From an uncultured bacterium (lineage in GTDB: Bacteria; Cyanobacteriota; Vampirovibrionia; Gastranaerophilales; Gastranaerophilaceae): a stretch of 20,546 bases of DNA. The notes below the pieces were generated by a model, which had not been told where the DNA came from, did no database searches, and saw nothing but the letters and a program-made list of their open reading frames with translations. Made by a program: the position numbers and the translations under genes. Below, one piece after another: positions 6,645 through 13,524 of the stretch (position 1 is the stretch's first letter; each line of letters begins with the position of its first letter). Where the stretch lies: NCBI GenBank assembly GCA_945833895.1, contig CAMAGQ010000014.1:1-20546 (forward strand). The letters are read 5' to 3'.

Positions 6645-7634
6645 TTACACTTCTTGAGTTTGTGGTTGAACTTGTTTATTGGATTTTCTTTCTTCCCAGA
6701 TATCAACAAGCATACTGCAGAAGAATATACTTGAATAAGTACCTACAACGACACCGAGCATTATTGCAAATACGAAGTCTTTAGTTGTTGAACCGCCGAA
6801 CAGGTACAGTGCAAGCAATGTTAAGAAGGTTGTCAAAGATGTATTGATACTTCTTGCAAGTGTTTGGTTTACTGATGCATCAACAATTTCGCCGAATGAC
6901 ATTTTCTTACCGTAATATCTCAAGTTTTCTCTTATTCTGTCAAATGTTACAATTGTATCGTTGATTGAGAAACCAAGCAGTGTAAGAATTGCGGTCATAA
7001 ACATACTGTCAACCTGAACATTACAGAATATACCGAGCAGTGAGAAAATTCCGACAACAAACAACGTATCGTGAACCAAGCCCAGAATTGCCGCAATCGC
7101 ATATTCCAGTTTAAATCTGAATGAAATGTATGCAATCATTGCCAAAATTGCCAAACTCAATGCAATCAGTGATTTGTGGAACAATTCTTTACCAAGCGTT
7201 GCTCCGACTGATGTGAACTGAATTAATGATGAGTTTTTATACTCTGATTTCATTATGTTTGTAATATTTTCAGATAACTCAGAACCTTCCTTGATAAAGT
7301 GAGTTCTGATAGATACGATTGAATTAATTCCGTTATCTTCTCTTGTAATCTTGTTTTCTTTCAAGACCTGAATGTACGGATTATCAACCCCGATTTTTTC
7401 CAACGCTTCACGAGTTTTCGCGATTTGTTTTGTTGAAACAATATCGGAGGTTCCGTACTGCAAAATTGTACCGCCTGTGTAGTCAATACCGACTTTGACA
7501 GGTGTGTGGGTCGGATATGTTACGGTTGAATAAACCATCGCACAAATTCCCGGTAACAGTAATAAGGCTGATAAGCATATCCATAAAATTCTATATTTTA
7601 CAACATGTATTGTCTTTTTTCCTATATTAAACAT
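6645..7634 (-). CDS. secF: Protein translocase subunit SecF
   Basis: SecF partners with SecD in the inner membrane and uses the proton gradient to help complete SecYEG-dependent export. The protein has an N-terminal membrane helix, a short periplasmic P1-like region with the conserved VGIDYTGGT block, the SVGATLGKEL segment entering the second helix, and a C-terminal bundle of about five helices including FSINDTIVTFDRIREN. The open frame extends to a TTG at 7649, but the GAGG at about 7644-7647 is well placed for the ATG at 7634, giving 329 aa. It follows secD closely and is followed by the terminator hairpin. The last residues (KSNKQVQPQTQEV) form a charged and polar cytoplasmic tail. Confidence 0.95.
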   Translation of the reverse strand: MFNIGKKTIHVVKYRILWICLSALLLLPGICAMVYSTVTYPTHTPVKVGIDYTGGTILQYGTSDIVSTKQIAKTREALEKIGVDNPYIQVLKENKITREDNGINSIVSIRTHFIKEGSELSENITNIMKSEYKNSSLIQFTSVGATLGKELFHKSLIALSLAILAMIAYISFRFKLEYAIAAILGLVHDTLFVVGIFSLLGIFCNVQVDSMFMTAILTLLGFSINDTIVTFDRIRENLRYYGKKMSFGEIVDASVNQTLARSINTSLTTFLTLLALYLFGGSTTKDFVFAIMLGVVVGTYSSIFFCSMLVDIWEERKSNKQVQPQTQEV

Positions 7635-7654
7635 TTTATCTAACCTCAACTTTC

Positions 7655-8989
7655 CTAATCTAAAATACCAAAACGGGCTTTTTCACGTTTAGTTTCTGTT
7701 GCTTCATAACCCTTTCCGATTTCATCTTTAGACAGACCGAATAAGGCAGGATATTTCAATTCTCCTGTACCGAATACAATGTGCATGAAGTTTCTTGTAA
7801 CCGTAATTGCGGTGAACATAGAAACAAGAACACCAATACCCAGTGTTAACGCAAAGCCTTGAACAACACCTGTTCCAAGGAAATACAAGATTACACATGT
7901 GATAAGTGTTGTTACGTTTGAGTCAAAAATACTTGTCCAAGCCCTGTCAAAACCTGATGATATTGCTGTGAAAAGGTTTCTGCCGTTTCTCAATTCTTCT
8001 TTGGTTCTTTCAAAGATTAGGATGTTGGCATCAACCGCCATACCGATTGAAAGAATAAATGCAGCAATACCTGCAAGAGTTAATGTTACAGGAACAATCT
8101 TGAAGATTGCAAAGATGATTATACCGTAGATAACTAAGGCAATATCTGCGATAAGCCCAGGTAATCTGTAATAAAGTAACATAAATAACATTACAAGTCC
8201 GATACCGATTAGACCTGCAACTTTAGATTTTGCGATACTGTCAGCCCCAAGAGTAGGTCCAACCTGACTTTCTTCGATAATATCCGACGGAACAGGCAAA
8301 GCACCTGCGTTCAAGTAATCAACCATTTCTTGTGCTTCTTTTGCTTCAAAACCGCCGTCACCGCCTGAAATTTGAGCCTTACCGCCCAAGATGGGTTCGT
8401 TGATATTCGGAGCAGTTCTCATTTCTCCTTCATAGAAAATTGCCATTGGTTTTCCGACAAGTTTCTGGGTTAGTTGAGCGAATTTTGTTGCACCTTTTGC
8501 GTTAAATTCCAAAGATACAACAAACTGACCGCTTGGGTCTGAACCGATTGAAGCTGATTTCAAATCTTCACCTGTAATTTGAGGATGTTCCCAAATGATT
8601 TGTCCTGTTGTTTTATCTCTGACGATTTCGCCGTTTTCGTCAAGTTTTGGTGCTCTGAAATCCAGTTGAGCAGTTTTACCAAGGATTTCTTCCGCTTTTT
8701 TGGTATCGGTTTCTCCCGGAATTTCTACCAATAGACGTTTGTCGCCAACTTGTGCAACGCTGATTTCTTCAACACCCATATTGTTAACACGGTGTTCAAT
8801 AGCGTATTTTAAGTTGCTCATAACTGACGGCGTAATTTCTGTGACTGTATCTGTTGTTTTTGCTTCAAGCAAAATTCTTGAACCACCGACCAAATCAAGT
8901 CCGAGTTTTGTAGGTTTTTTGTATATTACAAAAACACTTGCAATAACAAGGCATACAATAACCCAGAACCATAGAATCTTGTTTTTCAA
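7655..8989 (-). CDS. secD: Protein translocase subunit SecD
   Basis: SecD forms the SecDF complex that pulls exported proteins across the membrane from the periplasmic side. The 444-aa protein has an N-terminal helix (about 5-23), the conserved KLGLDLVGGSRI motif, a periplasmic region of roughly 200 residues containing TAQLDFRAP and APNINEPILGGKAQISGG, then five C-terminal helices with GMAVDANILIFERTKEE. It lacks long insertions, so it is of the compact type. The start codon is TTG: a GAGGG lies seven bases before it, and the nearby upstream ATG is in another frame and stops at once. It lies 54 bases downstream of dapA. Confidence 0.95.
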   Translation of the reverse strand: MKNKILWFWVIVCLVIASVFVIYKKPTKLGLDLVGGSRILLEAKTTDTVTEITPSVMSNLKYAIEHRVNNMGVEEISVAQVGDKRLLVEIPGETDTKKAEEILGKTAQLDFRAPKLDENGEIVRDKTTGQIIWEHPQITGEDLKSASIGSDPSGQFVVSLEFNAKGATKFAQLTQKLVGKPMAIFYEGEMRTAPNINEPILGGKAQISGGDGGFEAKEAQEMVDYLNAGALPVPSDIIEESQVGPTLGADSIAKSKVAGLIGIGLVMLFMLLYYRLPGLIADIALVIYGIIIFAIFKIVPVTLTLAGIAAFILSIGMAVDANILIFERTKEELRNGRNLFTAISSGFDRAWTSIFDSNVTTLITCVILYFLGTGVVQGFALTLGIGVLVSMFTAITVTRNFMHIVFGTGELKYPALFGLSKDEIGKGYEATETKREKARFGILD

Positions 8990-9043
8990 TTTTTTACCCT
9001 CATATATCTCTTATACTACTAATTATCGTAAAATTATATCCGA

Positions 9044-9946
9044 TTAGTTATTTAATTCTGTTTTGATGCTGTCAAGAACTTGGAATAACTCATCTTTTTC
9101 CGCAGTTGTCAAAGTGACAAGCGGTTTTCTTACGTACTCTTCAATAATTCCTTTGTGTGCAAGTGCAGCCTTTACAGGAATAGGGTTCGGAGCCATGAAT
9201 AATTTTTTAAATACAGGATACAATGTTTGGTGCATATTTTTTGCAGCAAGGAATTGACCTGTTTTGAAGTTTCTAATCATAGATTTCATTTCAGAGCCGA
9301 AAAGATGTGATGCAACGGAAATTACACCGTGAGCCCCCAGTGAAAGCATTGGAAGTGTTAAACTGTCATCCCCCGAGTATATCGCAAAATCTTGCGGACA
9401 TAACATTTTTAACTCTGTAATTTTATCCATATCGCCAAAACTTTGTTTCAATGCAACAATATTTTTGTGTCTATTTGCAAGAAAAGCAACTGTTTCAGGC
9501 AGCATATTAACCCCTGTTCTTGACGGAATATTGTACAAAATGATTGGTAAATCAGTCGATTCGGCTACTGCTGAAAAATGTTCAATCATACCTTTTTGAT
9601 TTGGCTTGTTGTAATAAGGAACGACCGATAATATGGCATCAACTTCTTCTTTCTGAGCGAATTTAGAATATTCAATTGCTGATGCTGTTGAATTTGAACC
9701 TGCACCAAGAATTATTTTTGCTCTGTTTTTTACCGCTCTTTTTACGGAGTTAACCAACTCAATCTCTTCTTCGTTTGTTAACGTCGGAGATTCACCGGTA
9801 GTACCGGCAACAAGGATTGCATCACTTCCCGAATTTACAAGATGTTCTGCAAGTGATTCCACTTTATCATAATCGATTGCACCGTTTTTACCCATTGGTG
9901 TAACCATTGCTGTTATAACTTCACCGCAATCATATCTCAATACCAT
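9044..9946 (-). CDS. dapA: 4-hydroxy-tetrahydrodipicolinate synthase
   Basis: DapA condenses pyruvate with aspartate semialdehyde in the first committed step of the diaminopimelate/lysine pathway, feeding peptidoglycan. The 300-aa length is typical. Catalytic residues are all present: T49-T50 in AGTTGESPTL, Y138 in LYNIPSRTG with R143, and the Schiff-base lysine K167 in VALKQSFGD. The start is ATG at 9946 with AGAGG eight bases upstream, and a promoter lies behind it in the divergent region shared with lptC. Its pairing with secD-secF is probably simple co-transcription. Related lyases of the same family (such as N-acetylneuraminate lyase) are less likely, given the motif pattern and length. 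Confidence 0.93.
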   Translation of the reverse strand: MVLRYDCGEVITAMVTPMGKNGAIDYDKVESLAEHLVNSGSDAILVAGTTGESPTLTNEEEIELVNSVKRAVKNRAKIILGAGSNSTASAIEYSKFAQKEEVDAILSVVPYYNKPNQKGMIEHFSAVAESTDLPIILYNIPSRTGVNMLPETVAFLANRHKNIVALKQSFGDMDKITELKMLCPQDFAIYSGDDSLTLPMLSLGAHGVISVASHLFGSEMKSMIRNFKTGQFLAAKNMHQTLYPVFKKLFMAPNPIPVKAALAHKGIIEEYVRKPLVTLTTAEKDELFQVLDSIKTELNN

Positions 9947-9986
9947 ATATTAAACCTCTACTTTCCCTCATCTGTAATACTTCTTA

Positions 9987-10017
9987 ATTATATTACAAAC
10001 TTAAATATATTGTACAA
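9987..10017 (-). promoter_or_regulatory. Promoter for dapA-secD-secF
   Basis: On the minus strand TTGTAC (10017-10012) precedes two overlapping -10 candidates. TAATAT (9995-9990) has a 16-base spacer and an adjoining TG. TATAAT (9992-9987) has a 19-base spacer. Confidence 0.5.
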
Positions 10018-10068
10018 ATATTAAGATATTTAATTAATACGATTAAGAATTTTATTTTAGATTCTTTT

Positions 10069-10078
10069 GTGATAAAAT
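10069..10078 (+). promoter_or_regulatory. Putative -10 element for the lptC operon, implying a leaderless transcript
   Basis: TAAAAT (10073-10078) sits eight bases before the lptC ATG, which has no recognisable ribosome binding site. A start of transcription at about 10085 would leave no 5' leader. No good -35 is visible. Confidence 0.4.
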
Positions 10079-10085
10079 CAATAGT

Positions 10086-10667
10086 ATGAAAGGGCTAAAA
10101 TTTCCTAAGAAGAAGAATAGACTGTATGTTTTTGCAATGCTTGCGATTGCGGGTGTTTTGGTGTGGGCGTTTATTACGGCAAGTATGATTACCCGTGATT
10201 TTAACAGGCAACAGAGAAATGCTCAAGGCGAAAGTCAAGAGGCTGTAGTCAGCGGAATTATCTTGACAGAAACCAAAGACGCTAAAAAATACTGGGAAAT
10301 CTACGGAGATACAGGCGAATGGAACAGCGATAAAAGTGTCGCTCAATTGGACGGAGTTTTAGGCAACTTCTACAAAGATAATGAAGTTTCGATGAGTTTC
10401 AAATCTTCAAAAGGAACGTACAATTCGCAAGCCGGCGACATTACTCTTTATGAAGATACAGTCGTTGCAATCAAGGGCGGAATTACGCTAAAAGCGGATA
10501 AACTTCACTGGATTGATTCAAAATCTCCGATTATTGCAGAAGGTCATGTCGAAATTCAAAAAGATAATCAACTGCTTTCTCAAGCAAACAAAATAGAAAT
10601 CAGTCCGACTTATGAAAATTTTAAAATAACAGGGAATACCGTATCTAAAGTTTATGAGGGTAAATAA
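10086..10667 (+). CDS. lptC: LPS export protein LptC (YrbK family)
   Basis: LptC is the bitopic inner-membrane part of the bridge that carries lipopolysaccharide from the LptBFG transporter to LptA. The 193-aa protein has a basic N-terminus (KKKNR), one membrane helix (about residues 13-33) and a periplasmic beta-jellyroll domain. The beta-rich repeats include DGVLGNFYKDN, SSKGTYNSQAGDITLYEDTVV and SPIIAEGHVEIQKD. The latter pattern, a stepwise 'T..G.V.I' motif, is shared with OstA-like domains. The stop codon overlaps the next start (TAATG), linking it to the lptA-like gene, as is usual for this pair. No lptB follows in this operon, unlike in many proteobacteria. Confidence 0.82.
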   Translation: MKGLKFPKKKNRLYVFAMLAIAGVLVWAFITASMITRDFNRQQRNAQGESQEAVVSGIILTETKDAKKYWEIYGDTGEWNSDKSVAQLDGVLGNFYKDNEVSMSFKSSKGTYNSQAGDITLYEDTVVAIKGGITLKADKLHWIDSKSPIIAEGHVEIQKDNQLLSQANKIEISPTYENFKITGNTVSKVYEGK

Positions 10668-11641
10668 TGAAAAAGTTCTTAACAGTAATATTATCAATAT
10701 TAATGCTTTCGGGATTGGGAGTTTACGCATCTGATCTTGTTATTGAATCAAAAAACCAAACCTACAATGAAAGTGATAATAAAATTAAATTTAACGGTAA
10801 TGTAAAAGTTTCCATTGATGATTTAAAAGTTGTGGGCGACAGTGCGGATGTAAATGTTACAAACGACCAGAAACTTGATACTGCAACGTTTTATGATAAA
10901 CCTTACGCGTTTGAAATAAAGAAAAATAAAAAAAGAGAAGTTAAAGCAAATATTTTGAAAGTATCACTTCTGTCAAAAATTATCAGAGCGGAAGGCGACA
11001 CACAATCAATCGTATTTGAGGGAAAAACTCCTGTTGTTGTAATTAATGCAAATGTTCAGGAATACGATACAAAAACCGGTATAATGACTGCAACAGGTGC
11101 GGTTACAATGAGATACAAGGAGATTGAAACCTTCTCAAACAATGCTGAAATTACAACTGATAAAAACGGAGATTTGAAAAAACTTGTATTGATTGGCAAT
11201 GCAAGGATTAAACAGGAAAAATCAGAATCTTTTGCGGATAAATTCGTTTATGAGGCAGGCACGGGCAGATTGACCGCCTTTGGAAATACGACCTCAAAAT
11301 CTTCAATGGAGGATGGTTCAGTTTTGACCTTAAAATCTTCTTATCAGGAATATAACCAAAAAAGTTCGACCTTCAATGCCAGCGGAAACGTAAGAATATG
11401 GTATCAGGATTACTATGCGGCAGGTCCTAAAGTTACCCTGTATTCAACACAAGGTTCTGACAAGCCGAATGAAGCGTTCTTCACCGGACGTTCAAGCATA
11501 ACTCAAGGTGTTAGAACTATTTTTGCGGATAAAATTAAAATGACAATGAACCCTAAAAGTTTTGATGCTCAAGGCAACACCAGAACAGTTATTAAGAACG
11601 TAGGTTCAGGTTCAGACGAGAATATGACATTAGGATTATAA
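10667..11641 (+). CDS. lptA: LptA/OstA-like periplasmic LPS transport protein (large form)
   Basis: A signal peptide is clear: MKKFLTVILSILMLSGLGVYA, with likely cleavage before SD. The mature protein is made of beta-jellyroll repeats of the OstA_N type: SKNQTYNESDNKIKFNGNV (near 29-47), VQEYDTKTGIMTATGAV, YQEYNQKSSTFNASGNV and a last ADKIKMTMNPKSFDAQGN. LptA proteins stack into a periplasmic bridge passing LPS to LptD. At 324 aa it is well above the roughly 185 aa of the enteric protein, and appears to hold two or more jellyroll units in one chain. Its position directly after lptC supports the role. A truncated LptD-like protein is a less likely alternative, because no C-terminal beta-barrel is present. 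Confidence 0.8.
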   Translation: MKKFLTVILSILMLSGLGVYASDLVIESKNQTYNESDNKIKFNGNVKVSIDDLKVVGDSADVNVTNDQKLDTATFYDKPYAFEIKKNKKREVKANILKVSLLSKIIRAEGDTQSIVFEGKTPVVVINANVQEYDTKTGIMTATGAVTMRYKEIETFSNNAEITTDKNGDLKKLVLIGNARIKQEKSESFADKFVYEAGTGRLTAFGNTTSKSSMEDGSVLTLKSSYQEYNQKSSTFNASGNVRIWYQDYYAAGPKVTLYSTQGSDKPNEAFFTGRSSITQGVRTIFADKIKMTMNPKSFDAQGNTRTVIKNVGSGSDENMTLGL

Positions 11642-11645
11642 GAAA

Positions 11646-12419
11646 ATGAAAGAAAAACTTGATAAAGCTCTGGAATGTTTTAAGAAAAAAGATTGGAACG
11701 GTGCAATTGACCTGTTTACTTCGATTTTAGAGGTTGATACCGAAAACGCCGAAGTTTATAACAATTTAGGGTTATGCTATGCAAACATCGGAAACGAAGA
11801 AAAGGCTGAAAAAAACTACCTTAAGTGTATTGAACTTAACCCGAAAATTCCGCAATGTTACATCAATCTTGTTGATATTTACTATAAACAAAAAAGAATG
11901 GGTGAAGGGATAAATATTTTGTCTTACGCAATAGATATGCTTGAAGATGATTTGCTGTTCCGTCATTATCTGGCAAGATTTTACATGGAAGATGCAAAAC
12001 TTGATTTGGCAATCGATGAACTTGTTTATATTCTTGAAAAACAACCTGATAATTACGATGCGTATTATGATTTGGCAAAAATTTATTTTGAATTTGGGAA
12101 TTACGATTCTGCGATAGAAAATCTTGAAAACGTTCTTGAATACAAAAAAGATAACGAATTAATATACTTTTATCTGGCAGAGGCATATCAGGCAAACGAT
12201 GAAATAGACAAAGCAATTTCCAATTTTCTCAAAGCGATTGCAACAAATAACAGATTTCCGATGCCTTATAAAAAAGTTGCGATACTGTTTATGGCAAGGG
12301 GAGATTACGAAGATGCCGCTGAATATTTGGAAGATTATTTGAATTTTGATATTCCTGAAGAAGAAAAAGCGAATACGGAAAAACTTTTGCAAACCATAAA
12401 GGCGAAAATCGACGGTTAA
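11646..12419 (+). CDS. Tetratricopeptide repeat protein
   Basis: Nearly the whole 257-aa protein is TPR repeats, about seven of 34 residues. Examples are WNGAIDLFTSILEVDTENAE, VYNNLGLCYANIGNEEKAEK, YDAYYDLAKIYFEFGNYDSA and IYFYLAEAYQANDEIDKAIS. There is no signal peptide or membrane helix, so it is expected in the cytoplasm as a binding scaffold. It begins four bases after lptA and ends nine bases before dprA, so it belongs to the same transcript. The partner is unknown. The position between LPS transport genes and dprA does not decide the function. Confidence 0.75.
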   Translation: MKEKLDKALECFKKKDWNGAIDLFTSILEVDTENAEVYNNLGLCYANIGNEEKAEKNYLKCIELNPKIPQCYINLVDIYYKQKRMGEGINILSYAIDMLEDDLLFRHYLARFYMEDAKLDLAIDELVYILEKQPDNYDAYYDLAKIYFEFGNYDSAIENLENVLEYKKDNELIYFYLAEAYQANDEIDKAISNFLKAIATNNRFPMPYKKVAILFMARGDYEDAAEYLEDYLNFDIPEEEKANTEKLLQTIKAKIDG

Positions 12420-12428
12420 GAGGCACTG

Positions 12429-13517
12429 ATGAAGAATAAATATTGGATTGCATTTTCTTCGATAGAGCAAATCGACAGTAGTTTCATTTTGAAACTGTAC
12501 GAATATTTCGGAAATATAGAAACAGCGTTCAATACGACTGCGGACGCTTTGAAAAACATTGAAGGTTTGAGCGTTAAAAAGGCTGAGAATTTCTTACGTC
12601 TGCGAGATAAGGTTGATATTGACAGAACGTTCACAGAGGTTGAAACACGAGGGATAAATTTTATAACTTACGAAAGCGATAATTACCCTAAAATGTTGAA
12701 ACAAATTTCCAATCCGCCTGCTGTTTTGTATTATAAAGGCAAACTTTCAGAATGTAATCTTGAAAGAACACTTGCTGTTGTCGGTTCAAGAAAGGCAAGT
12801 TCTTATGGCAGAGAGGATTTACGCAAAATTATTTCAGGATTGAACAACACCGATATTTGTATTGTTTCAGGCTTAGCGGCAGGAATTGACACGGTTGCAC
12901 ATACTTCCGCAATTGAAAACAATTTAAAAACAATCGGCGTAATTGCAAGCGGGTTTGATTATACATATCCTGCAAGCAATAAAACCCTTTACCAAAATAT
13001 TGAAAACGGCTACGGTGCGGTGCTTACGGAATATTATCCGACATTTGAACCTGTAAAATTCAGATTTCCGCAGAGAAATCGCATAGTGTCAGGATTGTCC
13101 TATGGAACTTTGGTAACGGAAGCTTCACTGAAAAGCGGAGCGTTGATTACGGCAAACTTAACGCTTGAACAGGGCAGAGAGTTGATGTGTGTTCCGGGGA
13201 TGATATCAAATCCGAATACTCAAGGGATTTATAAATTGTTGAAAAACGGTGCAACTCTTGTGACCGAAAGCGAAGATATTTTAAACGCACTAAATTGGGA
13301 GATAAAGAAAGGACAAACGTCTGAACAGTTGGTTCTTCCAATGTTGACTTGCGAAGAAGAAGTAATTTACAAAAATCTTGAAGTTGAAGACAGGGGAATT
13401 GACGAATTACTCGGGTTAACGAAAATGAAACTGGATGATTTGTTGATGAACTTGACAACAATGGAGCTTAAAGGCATAATAAAACAGTGTGACGGGGATA
13501 GATATAAAAAGGTATAG
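12429..13517 (+). CDS. dprA: DNA-processing protein DprA (Smf)
   Basis: DprA binds incoming single-stranded DNA during natural transformation and loads RecA; homologues also occur in species not known to be competent. The 362-aa protein has an N-terminal helix-hairpin-helix-like region (IEGLSVKKAENFLRLRDK), the Rossmann-like core with VVGSRKASSYG, SGLAAGIDTVAH, GVIASGFDYTYPASN, the FPQRNRIVSGLS nucleotide/DNA loop and SGALITANLTLEQGRE, then a C-terminal winged-helix-like domain (DELLGLTKMKLDDLLMNLT). Length is normal and no motif is missing. GAGG lies before the ATG. It is followed after seven bases by topA, a common pairing in bacteria. Confidence 0.94.
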   Translation: MKNKYWIAFSSIEQIDSSFILKLYEYFGNIETAFNTTADALKNIEGLSVKKAENFLRLRDKVDIDRTFTEVETRGINFITYESDNYPKMLKQISNPPAVLYYKGKLSECNLERTLAVVGSRKASSYGREDLRKIISGLNNTDICIVSGLAAGIDTVAHTSAIENNLKTIGVIASGFDYTYPASNKTLYQNIENGYGAVLTEYYPTFEPVKFRFPQRNRIVSGLSYGTLVTEASLKSGALITANLTLEQGRELMCVPGMISNPNTQGIYKLLKNGATLVTESEDILNALNWEIKKGQTSEQLVLPMLTCEEEVIYKNLEVEDRGIDELLGLTKMKLDDLLMNLTTMELKGIIKQCDGDRYKKV

Positions 13518-13524
13518 AAAATAA

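Noticed and set aside
7635..7649. TTG start adding five residues to secF
   Set aside because: Its own GAGG overlaps that start. The GAGG is well spaced for the ATG at 7634.
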